From assembly GCA_032622095.1 (NCBI GenBank), contig CP136068.1, positions 112,233,546 to 112,297,545 of the forward strand: a stretch of DNA of 64,000 bases, written 5' to 3'. Below the pieces are notes generated by a model. It was given only the letters and a program-made list of their open reading frames with translations, ran no database searches and was not told where the DNA came from. The DNA comes from Siphonodentalium dalli. Taxonomy: Eukaryota > Mollusca > Scaphopoda > Gadilida > Siphonodentaliidae. Position 1 is the first letter of the stretch. Each line of letters opens with the position of its first letter. Positions 1 through 11,240 of this stretch are shown in pieces. The translations under genes and the position numbers were made by a program.

Positions 1-711
1 ACCACATAAACTCACTGTGCAATGTTATGTGATAGTTGAACATTTTTTCAAAAGTGTTGCTCAAGTTATCTCAGGCGATTTAGACTTGGTCGTGGCAATT
101 CCAACAAATGGCATATCCCTGGTGAAAATTGGTGGTCAAAACCCAAATATTTAAACTTGACTTGTATTTTTGGGCTAGAGAGATGAAAATTTATTGCTAA
201 TTTGAACAAAAAGGGAATTGCCTGCGTAAAAATTTGTGGACACAACCCACATACCAAATTTCATTCCCTTCAGTTGAGACTATCTAATGTTATCAACCAA
301 AAGCGAACATATGGACGGATGAACCAACATTTGGTATTTATGGGTTAATTTAACTTTACTTTAAACATATTTTATTGTAAATTCATTACAACGGGATTGG
401 GGTACAAGTTTTAACAACTTACAATGTCCCTGCTCCCAGATACAATATATATATATGAATTTAACAAGATGACAGAGAAAATATACATGATAAGGTTGCA
501 AATTTGGTCTACAAAAGAGAAGAAAACTTGTGTAAAGAGTGTGTGATAATCCGGTTCTGTGTTTGTATAATACTAGCGTTCTGCCCGCCCTCTCTCTCTC
601 TCTCTCCATGGAAATAGAAACTGAGAAATAGTGGCCTTTGTTTTGAAGGGTATTATGTGCTATATGTTTGCATTTGTTTGGTCCGTAGCTTTAATGTAGT
701 CAGACAATTAT
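1..711. other. non-coding stretch with a degenerate dispersed repeat
   Basis: No gene is seen. Positions of about 60-330 resemble a degenerate dispersed repeat whose wording (accaaatttcattccctt, angles of 'aaaaaggg..') recurs in this window near 8.5, 13.0, 19.6 and 63.2 kb. A short CT run lies at about 590-607. Nothing else stands out. Confidence 0.5.
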
Positions 712-3700
712 TTATTCAGTATCAGTATCAGTATTGTCCGGTTCAAAACGCTTTGTTGCAGCTATATATGCCTGAACAATGCGGAACATCTTTTCATTCC
801 TTGATGGAGTTTCACTTGAGTTTCCCCAAAGTAATTGCTTGTAATTGTTAATTTTAAAGTTGAGGTCGTCCAGTTTACGGTATAGTTCTAACCTTTGTAC
901 ATTATATAGGGGGCAATTTAGGAAAAAGTGCATATCACTTTCATATTCGTATCCACATTTACAGTTTGGGGTATCTGCTATATAATTTTCGAACATATCT
1001 AAGCGGAGATCACTGCAGGAGTTTCTTATCCTACAGTGGAAAATACTATATTTTCGGTTTCCTGATTCAAAATATTTAGGCGGCTTTCGGGTGGGCTCTA
1101 TCATATTTAGGTTATCCTTAAAATCTAGAAGATTTTCAGCATCCGTTATATATGTGGGTAGTTTGTTCCATGAAGTTGCAACGAAGGGGAAGAATGATTG
1201 CTTAAAATGTTCAGTTCTACTATAATATGAATGGAATCTGCCCGGATTTCGCATGTTATAGCTGGAGACTTGTACCGAGCGTGGTGGGAGTAAGCAAGAT
1301 AAATAATATGGAGTTTCGTTATTTATAATTTTGAACATAGTTTGTAATTGGTGCTTCTCTCTGCGAATGTTCAGAGAAGGCCAGCCAGCTTCGCATAGGA
1401 CCGCATTATTGGGAACTGAGCGCGTGAGCCCTGTAACTATTCTAGCGGCATCAACGTGAATCCGGTCAAGTTTATTTAGTAAATATGTCGGCGCGTTTTC
1501 CCAAATTACGTCCGCATAATCTAGGAGAGGCAAGATATAGGCCTTGTATATCTTATCGAGTGTTCTTCGATCTAGGTTGTACTTGTATCTTCTGAGTATC
1601 GATAGTCGCGGGACAACTTTTTTGACTATAGATTCAATTTGGATATTCCAATTTAAATTGCTTTGTATTTCGAGACCAAGGTGTTTATGCGACTCAATTA
1701 TGTCAATTCTTTTATTTTGGAAGGTTAAATCTAGAGGGACCTCTCGAGGGGTCAGGGAGAACAATATTGCCTTAGTTTTGGTTGGATTAAAGTTTACAAG
1801 CCATTTGTTGGCCCAATCTGATATTTTATTAAGGTCTTGGTTTACACTTCTTTCTAGCAGCTTTATGTCATAGTGTTTGGACGTGAGACATGTGTCATCT
1901 GCGTACATTCTTGTTTCGGAATTTAAATTATCTGGGAGATCATTTATATATACCAGGAAAAGGAAAGGTCCGAGTATTGATCCTTGGGGAACTCCGGCTG
2001 GAATGGGTTGGAAGTTGGAATATGAATTGTTTATTAAGACTCGTTGTTTTCGATTACTGAGGTAATCTTCCAGCCATTTCAATAACGGACCGGATATGCC
2101 GTATTGTTCTAGCTTATATATCAGTCCCCTATGCCAGACTCTTTCAAATGCCTTTGATATATCGCAAAAAACTGAACATGTGTATAAGTCATTATCGAGA
2201 GTCTGACAGAGGTTATGATATAGATCTGTTAATTGGAAGGTCGTGCTATGTCCGGGAATAAAACCAGATTGATGTTGGTACATTAGTTTGTTATCTTGGA
2301 AAAATGACATAAGATGTTGGGTAATTATTTTTTCAAACACTTTGCCGAGGCTCGGAAGGAGGGAAATAGGACGGTAATTTATACAATCGGCAGGATCATC
2401 TTTTTTAAATATGGGGATAACATTTGCTTTTTTCCAGTCTGATGGGAATTGGCCGAGCTCTACTGACTTTTTAAAAATAATTTCTAATGGAACAACAATC
2501 GATTCAGCAGTAGCGTGAATCATTTTTGGGCTTATGCCATCAAATCCATGGGCTTTGTTAACTTTGAGTGATTTAATTGCAGTAATGATCTTATCTCGGG
2601 TGAAAATAATATTGGATAGCGATTTGGAGCATCTACGGAGAAGGATTGGAATTTCGTGACCACGATCATCGATATTTGAATTTAAAATGAAGGCCTCGTT
2701 TAAACACTTCGCTTTCTTGCGATCATCTGTCACATAGGTTTTTCCATCAATAGTGACATCTCCGTGTTGACTATATAATGGTGGGATGCATGTGGATTTC
2801 TTTTTGTTCAGCAAATAATTTATTGTTTGCCAAAAGTCGCGAGGGGATGGGGATTCATTTACTCGTTCTTCAAGTTTAGAGTGAAATTGTGCTTTCGCGT
2901 ATTTCTTCATGTTGTTTACTTTATTTCTGATATCTTTATAATTTCTCCATGAGACATCTGAATTTCGTTTTATGGCTATTTTTCTCAATCTATCTCTGCG
3001 TCTGATCTCCCTTCTTATATCTGAGTTGAACCAAAACTTGTCATTTGTTCGTATCGTGACTGTTGATTTGGGGACTGTCTCTTCCATTACTGAGATGAAT
3101 AAATTACAGAATCGGGAGACAGCATGGTCTAAATCTTCAACTGTATTTAATTCTTCTTGCCAGTTAATAGCATCTAACATACTGTTAGCCCTGGTATAAT
3201 CTCCGTGTTTATATTTCCATATAGTTCTCTTAAATGATGTAGTTTCATATTTTTTGAATTTTAATATCGCATAAACACCATAATGATCTGAGAAACCAAG
3301 ATTTAGAGTGTCGGCTTCGTACACTTGTAAGTTATTGCTCACGATTATGGGGTCCAGAAGTGTTTGGGATGTGAGCGTGACTCTTGTTGGTTTTTTAATT
3401 ACATCCTTGAATGTATAATGACCAACTATTTCACTGAGTTTCGAATGCGGATTTAACAGATTGGAGTTAAAATCACCGAGTAGAATTAAATTTTCAGTTA
3501 TTTTCAAGGCATTATCTATTGATTCTTCAAAGAGGTCCCAATAGTTTATGTTACAGAATTGCTCCGATCTGTAGGTTAATGCGAGGAGGACTCGATTCGA
3601 TTTATTCGCGATCTCAAACCAAAAGATAGAGGCGTCAAACTCGAGTTCGGTTCTCCGTTTGTAAACCAGATGCTTAGCGAAATATACACAAATTCCACCG

Positions 3701-4116
3701 CCATACGAGTTTCGGTCGGATCTAAACGGACGATGGAAGTTTTCAATTAACAATTTTTCCGTATGGTAGGTTGGGTCGAGGTGTGTTTCAGTGAAGCAAA
3801 GAATGTCATATTCGTTTATAGCTTCAACTATTTTATGTAGCTTATTTCTAATACTGCGGATATTATATTGGAAAACAGTTATGTTCCCTGTTATGTCAGT
3901 TTGTGAATTTGGTCCCGGATTGCTATGAACGGATCCAGAACTTAGAAGCAGCATTGTTATTACGACAAGGACAAGTGGCAGTCTTAGGTTACATCCCTTG
4001 GGGATTTTGTAAAATTTACTTTTTCGATGTAAATCCATTTTCGGCCTGTTTTTATACTTTATGTTATTAAAGCTGCCAATCGCGGCACGGTGCTGCATCG
4101 CTGAGACCCCCATCAA
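712..4116 (-). CDS. LINE retrotransposon ORF: endonuclease + reverse transcriptase, full-length-looking
   Basis: This 1134-residue frame has no internal stop. Residues of about 80-290 form an endonuclease/exonuclease/phosphatase domain: FQYNIRSIRNK, FTETHLDP, a GGGICVYF segment, LLGDFNSN and a terminal SDHYGVY carrying the catalytic Asp-His. The central reverse transcriptase has NYRPISLLPSLGKVFEKII, CDISKAFERVWH, the GVPQGSILGP block and the YADD active site. The C-terminus has a Cys/His cluster (CKCGYEYESDMHFFLNC). The order EN-RT with no RNase H fits the CR1/Jockey-type LINEs; the clade is inferred. The frame ends in repeated ACTGAT units running into the stop codon, so the 3' end of the element probably lies near position 700. 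No separate ORF1 was found upstream. The first Met at 4116 is the longest choice; Met27 is an alternative start closer to the hydrophobic segment. Confidence 0.9.
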   Translation of the reverse strand: MMGVSAMQHRAAIGSFNNIKYKNRPKMDLHRKSKFYKIPKGCNLRLPLVLVVITMLLLSSGSVHSNPGPNSQTDITGNITVFQYNIRSIRNKLHKIVEAINEYDILCFTETHLDPTYHTEKLLIENFHRPFRSDRNSYGGGICVYFAKHLVYKRRTELEFDASIFWFEIANKSNRVLLALTYRSEQFCNINYWDLFEESIDNALKITENLILLGDFNSNLLNPHSKLSEIVGHYTFKDVIKKPTRVTLTSQTLLDPIIVSNNLQVYEADTLNLGFSDHYGVYAILKFKKYETTSFKRTIWKYKHGDYTRANSMLDAINWQEELNTVEDLDHAVSRFCNLFISVMEETVPKSTVTIRTNDKFWFNSDIRREIRRRDRLRKIAIKRNSDVSWRNYKDIRNKVNNMKKYAKAQFHSKLEERVNESPSPRDFWQTINYLLNKKKSTCIPPLYSQHGDVTIDGKTYVTDDRKKAKCLNEAFILNSNIDDRGHEIPILLRRCSKSLSNIIFTRDKIITAIKSLKVNKAHGFDGISPKMIHATAESIVVPLEIIFKKSVELGQFPSDWKKANVIPIFKKDDPADCINYRPISLLPSLGKVFEKIITQHLMSFFQDNKLMYQHQSGFIPGHSTTFQLTDLYHNLCQTLDNDLYTCSVFCDISKAFERVWHRGLIYKLEQYGISGPLLKWLEDYLSNRKQRVLINNSYSNFQPIPAGVPQGSILGPFLFLVYINDLPDNLNSETRMYADDTCLTSKHYDIKLLERSVNQDLNKISDWANKWLVNFNPTKTKAILFSLTPREVPLDLTFQNKRIDIIESHKHLGLEIQSNLNWNIQIESIVKKVVPRLSILRRYKYNLDRRTLDKIYKAYILPLLDYADVIWENAPTYLLNKLDRIHVDAARIVTGLTRSVPNNAVLCEAGWPSLNIRREKHQLQTMFKIINNETPYYLSCLLPPRSVQVSSYNMRNPGRFHSYYSRTEHFKQSFFPFVATSWNKLPTYITDAENLLDFKDNLNMIEPTRKPPKYFESGNRKYSIFHCRIRNSCSDLRLDMFENYIADTPNCKCGYEYESDMHFFLNCPLYNVQRLELYRKLDDLNFKINNYKQLLWGNSSETPSRNEKMFRIVQAYIAATKRFEPDNTDTDTE
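717..735 (-). repeat. ACTGAT microsatellite at the LINE 3' end
   Basis: Three ACTGAT-type units encode the last residues (D-T-D-T-E) and run into the stop. CR1/L2-like LINEs often end in short tandem repeats, so this probably marks the 3' terminus. Confidence 0.5.
3910..3921 (-). other. 2A-like NPGP motif in the LINE N-terminus
   Basis: Residues 66-69 of the LINE protein are Asn-Pro-Gly-Pro, preceded by S-V-H-S and by a hydrophobic run (residues of about 46-58, LPLVLVVITMLLL). Canonical 2A recoding peptides end D-x-E-x-N-P-G-P. Here NPGP is kept but the upstream acidic residues are S and H. The arrangement, hydrophobic stretch plus NPGP just before the endonuclease, is visible directly; ribosome skipping is not shown. 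Confidence 0.55.
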
Positions 4117-4560
4117 ATACTTTGGGCGAGATCACAGCTAAGCAGCCCGAAACCGGTTAACAGCTGTAATAACTGATATCCTGGAGTGAGAGAAAGTCGG
4201 CAGTTTGCTAACAGAATGTATGAGAGATACAGTTGTTTTTGTGGGTCAGAGAAACGGTGGCATGATTGGAATGTATCAAACATGAAAAAAACATGATAGA
4301 CAATGGTGAAACAATATATACACAAAATCGTTGATAAACCAACGAAGAACATGATTGTAATAAGATGAAGTGTCAATGGGACATGTATGGGTACATGTAG
4401 AAAGAGTCCAATCATGTGGAAGGTGAGTAGAAACAAATAAAAGAAATCCGTTTTTTTTTTTGGAGTGGGTATTTCATAATGTCATGTGGCGGTACCGATA
4501 CTGAGATTGAGATTGGTCGCTACCCCAAAGCCAGGGGGGAAAGGCTACCCAGGACCTATA
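4117..4560. other. LINE upstream region, no gene
   Basis: This is the 5' side of the LINE. It may hold the LINE 5' UTR, but no start of the element could be fixed. A T-run lies at 4451-4461. Nothing else is recognised. Confidence 0.4.
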
Positions 4561-4687
4561 ACAAAAATATACACATACATACACACATATATACACATGC
4601 AGACACATGTATACACATACATACACATACACACACATACATACATACATACACATAATACATATACATACATATACACATATATAT

Positions 4688-4720
<33 letters not shown>

Positions 4721-4777
4721 GCCACACACCCATACATATACATACATATACACACACATATACTTACATATATACCC
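4561..4777. repeat. CA/TA-rich microsatellite
   Basis: A run of ACACAT, ATACAT and TATATA words with a pure TA core at about 4698-4720. The open frames on both strands here are only Tyr/Ile/His/Thr repeats. Confidence 0.9.
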
Positions 4778-4799
4778 CGGGCGCAACAGAGCCGGTCAT

Positions 4800-7700
4800 A
4801 CGTCAAGTCTAATTTACACTATAAATGTGTCACATGTCACGAATTATGAACTTGATGGTATAAACTCTAAATTCATCAAAGGGCGAGATTACCCGCCAGT
4901 CTGCGTGTAAACCACCTCCTCGGTCCCGGGTGACTCCTTTCGATCTCCAGCCCCGGGCGACCTCCCTCCCCGAGATCCAGGGGGGGGGCAACGACCAAAC
5001 TCAGCTGTATCGACCCCAGATGATCGGTTGGGTACATATTGCTGCATTTATGCGTAAAACGCCACACTGTCATGTCACTTACACGAAAGGATGAGGGATT
5101 TATACATGTGCGGAAAAGCAGAATAGTTATATAAACGGGTTGCCATATATTGACTGTTTTATTATTGCCGGCATGTCGTTGATAATTATGTCAGAGGTCA
5201 CGCCCGTGAAACACGTGCCGTTGGACGGGAGATTTTCGACAGACACATGGATCGGTATACATTTCATCCCGTTTCTATTTATTATCATTTATATAATTCC
5301 ATTGCCAATAGTTTAGATTTGTGCATAAATGGGATAGTTTTGTGACATGACAGTGCATGCAAGATGCTGAACGGGGATCATTCACAGTACCGGTACCTAC
5401 GGAATTATGGAGTTTTGGCTTCAGTTACTGAATTTATACTATAGATGTGACTTTTAGTGCTACTGTGCCAGCAAGGTTTGTTTTCTCTTTGCTAGTGATA
5501 GTGTTATCAATTTTGGCGTGATGAAACGCGTTACGTGAGTGTCGAAGGCAGTTCGAGCTTGGGGTATTTATATTTCTAATATCTATATGGTGATACTGAA
5601 AGAGGCGATGATTTGATGAAATAAATAAATTACAGATACATGCAAATCAGCAAAGTTATTTCTCAAAGCATTTTATATAGACATATAGTCATAGTTTTTT
5701 TTATTTTTTATTTATTTTTTTAAATTGTATAGCCCATGATTCAGGGACGCGGCCCCGTGAAAAAAGGAGGGTGTATATATACGAGTGGAACGGGGTATCA
5801 GACTGGCTATTTTTATTTTATTTATTATTATTTTTTATTTTATTTAATTTTTTTAATTGAAATTGGGCATATCAGTGTTAAAGGTGTCATTCCGGATTTG
5901 AAGCATTCAGTTACATAAGCATGCCAAATATAATATACTTTTAATTTATTTGGAAATATATTTTTTGATTATGTTTGTTTTTTGTTTTGTTTTTGTTTTT
6001 TCAATTGGAGATCAAAATTTGGTGTTACATATAAGCTAAGTTTCATCATGTAGTAGTACACTTGTATAATGAATTATGTTTATGATCATTTTTTATGATT
6101 GTTAAATCTGGATTCATGGAAATATGTCCGGAAAGTGAGAGACACCTTTAAGTAAATTGGAAGTACTCATTGCTGATTGGCTTGCAATTAATTGGTACTT
6201 TCACACATATTGATGTGAGATTTTCAGAGTGATAGTTTGTTCCAATTTTTTGTTTTTGTTTTTGTTATTTTCACGGTTTCGCATTCTGGATGCAGGAATT
6301 TTTGAGTTGGTATATGGTTCTAGGGTTTAATATGTACATTGTTAGTTTGAAATTACCTTTGTAAAACTTAAGGAATTTGCGAGGCCAAACCAAATTTAAC
6401 TTCACGTAGTAAAGTTCTTAATTTGTTTGAAAAAGTCATGTACATGTGTTATTGATTAGGGTATCATAAATTGATTTAACTGAGTGGTGATGAGCTTTGA
6501 TTAGAATGAGTTATTTTCAAGTCTGCATTGTTCCATCAAATTAATCAATTGGATTTTCATCATTTTAAATGAATTAAATTGTTACAAAACAAATATATAT
6601 ATATATATATAAATATATATTTTTTATTATTATTTTTTTGTTTTCTTCTATCCATTCTCAAAGTTGATGAAACTCATCACCAGTCAGATTTACCTTTGCT
6701 CATTTGTCTCATCTGGTCACAGTTTGGACTGAAGATCTGGAGATTGGATTTTGTAAATTTAAAATTGGAAGTATTTTGCAAAATATTTGCTTGATTGTTG
6801 CAATGAAAAGTGGTGGATTGGATGTACCAAAAGGAACCACCAAAATTCTCTTATGTTTTATGCACCTTGTCTCCAGATCTCCCTTCCGATCTGTTTTTAT
6901 ACATATAAAGTTTTCATGTCCAGCTGAAAATTGGTAAAAATACATATTAATTTAACTGAGCTAATTCCACATGGTAGTACCACACCTACCATTCGATGTG
7001 CTGCCTCTCTGGCTGACAAGACCAGTCTCTGGCACACAAGGCCACTTCTATGGCCAGAACTTTTTGTTTCATAAGGCTGCGGGCATTTAAATCAATAAAA
7101 ACAGAATGGACAGGTACTGGTACTAGTATGTGTAAAATTTAACACAATCACCCCAGGGCATATATTTCATCTGATTTTGTGAGAATCTATACATACTTTT
7201 TCATGAGAATCCAGGGTAATTTGCGAGAATATTTACGAGAATCTAGAATTGGATTCTCGCCGAAATATAAGACCTGCACCCTTTATACTGTGAGTATAGC
7301 CTGGCCACACATGGTGGTATGCTCCTAACAACAGATAGCAATACAACTCAGAAAAATAGGCTTCAAAAAGCGATGGGTATGACTTTTCTACACCTGCCAA
7401 ATTGAATGTCAGATGTCTTTCAAGCCACTGACATATTCAAAGACACGGACAATCGTAGCTGCACTGTTGATGCAATTGCAATGTTGCAGTGACCAACCTC
7501 ATACATATACATTTATGCTGAATAAACAATGTACATGTATTAACTGAATTACTAGGTGTCTAGTTAACATGAAAATAAAGATACCCTGATATGGTATTTG
7601 TGAACTAAATACTTTGCGATTGAACATGGCATACTAGTAGGTCAAATGTGGATGAGATTAAAAATTTCTAGATTGAATTTACCGTTATTGCAGTCACAAA

Positions 7701-8626
7701 AAATGTATTTGGCGTTTATTTACTGGGTTATCGCAGTTAAAAAATCTTTACCGTGGTAAGACTACAGATGGACACCACATGTCAGTCGCTATTATTCGAC
7801 GTAATACCACTTGATTGTGGTTTACTGGTGGTACGAACGGTAATTACCGGCCTACATCCACGTTAAAGGGGTCAATTATTTTGCGCATACATGTAGCTGT
7901 ATATATTCGAATTGAGATTTGATTCGCGAACCTCATTCCCAATTGAATTCAAAATTTGATTTGACTGTAAACTCAGATTCGCAGGGCCCCAGTAGAGCTA
8001 AGCTTATAAATAAAAAAAACCATGACGGGCTGGACAAAATACCATAATTACCCCATAGTTGCCAAATGTTAGCATGAATGAACAAATGGACTGACAGACA
8101 AATAACATAATACAACTGCAGCCTTCATAATTGGCTACGGCAATCAGCATTGCTGAAGCAAACTGAGCCACGGCATACTGTTGCTGTAGCAGATTGCCGA
8201 AGCCAAACAATCTGAATTAAGAGGGCTGCAACTGGCATATAAAAAAAAATTTGGTTAACAATTTTATCCGGTGTGAACAAGCAATGGGTTAACCAAAAAC
8301 ACACCATGTGACCCAATTATGGGTCAGGCGCATGTTTTGCCAAAATTATATTTCAAAATGGAATTTCTCAAAATCTATCTGGAAGTTATTTTTTTTAATT
8401 TGGAACAAGCGACTATTGTCACACAATATATGTACGAACTTCCAACTAGTTTGAAATTATAATCAAATTTACTATACTTTTATGGCATGAAATACATGTA
8501 AAAATTTCTAAGTCGAAAAACTGACATAACTCTGTCAAATATCATTGGACCCTGACCAAATTCGACTTGGCCTGAAACACAGCTCTATTCGTCGGTTTGC
8601 GTATCCTTCCCCCACATAGAATGTAC
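4800..8626. other. AT-rich non-coding region
   Basis: No protein family is recognisable. There is a GC-richer patch at 4900-5000 with a G run, T-rich low-complexity tracts at 5695-5725 and 5815-5860, and an AT run near 6593-6612. Positions 8500-8580 carry the degenerate 'aaattctaagtcgaaaaa' dispersed repeat seen elsewhere in the window. Confidence 0.5.
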
Positions 8627-8905
8627 GTTAAAGGTACTCCATACAATCAAATACCATTTCTTGGCTTCGGGGGTAAAAATACTTTAATCCAGTCTAGGAA
8701 CACACCCATCAAAGCTCCGATTGAACTGATATCAATTTTTGAAGTTTGTTATTTCTCGAGAGGTGTAATAATGTGTCCCAGACACACGTCATCAAACGGA
8801 GGGTCTTGGACAAAATTGTGGATGTAGATGGATAACTCTAAATCAAGTGGTAATGCGGTTAAATGTCATGATACTTTAGTGATACATGTAGGCCATATTG
8901 GGGAC
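8627..8905 (+). mobile_element. partial copy of the TTAA/AGGTACTC MITE family
   Basis: The sequence starts TTAAAGGTACTC and then follows the order of words seen in the complete copy at 13593-14008: ttggcttcgggggta, a 'gtc.aggaac.cacccat' block, TTATTTCTCGA, and a 'gatggataactctaaatcaa' segment. The right end is not found, so this is a truncated or decayed copy. Confidence 0.65.
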
Positions 8906-9050
8906 ATTCTTTATTCCAAGGTTTGCTATTCTGAAAGTTCACTATTTCAAAGGTTCTCTAGCTATTATGAATGTTCGCTATTCCAAAGGTTCACTATTCT
9001 GAAAGTTCACTGTTCCGAAGATTCGCTATTCCGAAGGTTTTTGTTATTTT
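8905..9050 (+). repeat. degenerate 17-18-bp tandem repeat
   Basis: About eight imperfect units of the form CTATTC(C/T)GAAAGGTTCA. No function is suggested. Confidence 0.7.
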
Positions 9051-9052
9051 AA

Positions 9053-9909
9053 AAGTTAATTCTATATTCTAAACTAGTATTGAGAGGATTCTTTATCACA
9101 AAGTCCTTTTATGAAGGAAATAACTTAATACATTAAATCAAAAAATTAGATTTTTATTGGTTTTCGCAATTACATTATGTTATTTCTCAATAGATATTCA
9201 CGTCACGCAGCACATAAATTACTGTTTCCATGCAATTTAATGTCATTATGGGTTATAACAGTTGTGATATATAATGAATACTGGAGTGCCATAACATCCT
9301 GATTAGCAGAATATACCGGTAGCTGGATAGACAGCAATTGTGACATTGTGACTTTAAAGGCCCATCTAATTTTGGAGGCACTAATTATTTTTATTTTTTT
9401 ATAGAGCCTTCATATACGGTTAATAACAATCTATGCCATAACATATGATTAAAACACTATAATATCACCATTTGAAAAAATCTATGTCTCAGAAGATGCC
9501 AACAGAGAAATAGAAAACAACTGAAATCATAGATAGGTGGTATTTTACCTCAAAAACAATTATAGTGATGGTGCCTTATAATAGTGATGGCATGGGGTGA
9601 TAGTCTGAGGGTACAATTTAGATAATCTCATGCAACAGAATGTTCGTATTCTTAGTACCATAAAATAGAACCAGATATAAGTATACAGTGTGTTAAATGC
9701 ACCACAACCCTGAATATTATATACATACTACTATCATTACTATATGGAATGGTAGTGATGAATAGATTCGAGGTAGGCCCATTACCAGTTATGACTACTA
9801 AGTAATATGTGACAACACAATATTCGAAGACATGAATGCAATTATAATTTATGTCGCAACAAGTGAAAAGAAAAAGATGTATTTGTAGGGCTGAAATGGT
9901 TAGGGCCTA
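9053..9909. other. non-coding, nothing recognised
   Basis: AT-rich sequence without a recognisable coding region or repeat up to the palindromic element that starts at 9910. Confidence 0.4.
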
Positions 9910-10126
9910 CAGTACTTAATGCCCTAATTAATCGACTCCATAACCACAGCAGAATTATGGGTAACTTTTCAGGATTTAGTCGGAAATATGGCTTGCGGCC
10001 ATTCATCGGAAAGCTCTCGGCGAAAGCTTTCCGATGAATGGCAGCAAGCCATATTTCCGACTAAATCCTGAAAAGTTACCCATAATTCTGCTGTGATTAT
10101 GGAGTCGATTAATTAGGGCATTACTG
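9910..10126. mobile_element. palindromic MITE, TA-flanked, copy 1
   Basis: A near-perfect inverted repeat of about 100 bp per arm around a short centre (near 10018). The ends are CAGTACTTAATGCCC and GGGCATTACTG, flanked by TA at 9908-9909 and 10127-10128. TA flanks with CAGT ends are the pattern of Tc1/mariner-mobilised MITEs; superfamily is inferred. It shares arm sequence with the copy at 53304-53554. Confidence 0.85.
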
Positions 10127-10175
10127 TACGGTACGTACGGGATATTCATGACCGGTGATATGGGAGGCCAAATTC

Positions 10176-10415
10176 ACATTTATTATTAATTGCGCTGAAG
10201 CGCAATTGAATTGCGCTAAGTTTAGTCGGTGCGACTCTCGATAGCATTACTAGTACCTTATGTTTTAGTTGGGCCGATTGCTGAAGCGCAATTCAATTGC
10301 GCTGAAGTGCAATCCAATTGCACTGAAGCACAATCCAATTGCGCTGAAGTGCAATTCAATTGCACTTCAGCGCAATCCAGCTTGATTCATGTCAATTGCG
10401 CTTCAGCGCAATTCT
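10176..10415. repeat. 21-bp tandem repeat made of self-complementary words
   Basis: Repeats of CAATTGCGCTGAAGTGCAATC and variants. CAATTG is palindromic and GCGCTGAAGC alternates with its complement, so the array can pair with itself. One frame reads as 7-residue repeats (CAEVQFN-like), which I take as incidental. Confidence 0.8.
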
Positions 10416-10659
10416 TTTACAAGCTTACACCCCTGAATAGATAGGTTATTCCATTATCAATTCATATGGGATAACCACCAATTGCGCTTTATCGCATCGC
10501 AATTTGCTACCCAAATTTAGATAATAGCTATGCTATTTGGTATGAATTTTATATGATTTCAGAACAATGCTATCTAATTATGTTATTATGAGGTTATTTG
10601 CTAATCAAAATTTCAAATGTAATATTTGCTCCCTGAATAGGTGGGTTATTCCATTATCA

Positions 10660-11240
10660 TAAATTCACCACATAATAGCATTCCCTTCAGGGCGACTCAC
10701 AAAACATTTCCTTCTGGTTTAGTCAGTGCGACTCTCGATATAGGATTACCTTATGTATTATTCGGGGCGAAACCAGTACCTTCTTTTTTAGTCGGGGCTT
10801 CTCATGATAGCATTAATTTTTATAATCTGTATGAATCGGGCCGACTCAGTATGGCATTGCCTTCTGTATTAATCAGGAGGACTCACAATAGCATATTTCC
10901 TTCTGTTTTAGTCTGTGCTACTCGTGATAGCATTACATTCTCTATTAATCGTGAAGACTCGCAATAGAATTTAATAGCTTCTGTTTTAGTCAGGGCTACT
11001 CATAATAGCATTATCTTCTGTTTTAGTTGGGCCGACTCGCGATAGCATTATCTTCTGTATTATATGGGGCGATTCACTTTTGGATTATCTTCTTTATTTG
11101 TTTGTGCTACTGTCGATGGGATTGATTAGTCATGGCGACTTGCAATAGCATTATGTTCTGTTTTAATCAGGGCCCCTCGAGGTAGCATTACCTTATGTAT
11201 TAGTCGGGTGGCTTGCGATACCAATTCAGGGGGAGGGGGT
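10660..11240 (+). repeat. degenerate tandem repeat, unit about 37-48 bp
   Basis: Units read roughly GACTCGCGATAGCATTA, then (C/T)CTTCTGTTTTAGTC, then GGGC. At least a dozen diverged copies are visible. The array is AT-rich and not coding. Confidence 0.75.

Noticed and set aside
4474-4849. Several frames rich in Tyr, Ile, His and Thr
   Set aside because: They are translations of the CA/TA microsatellite.
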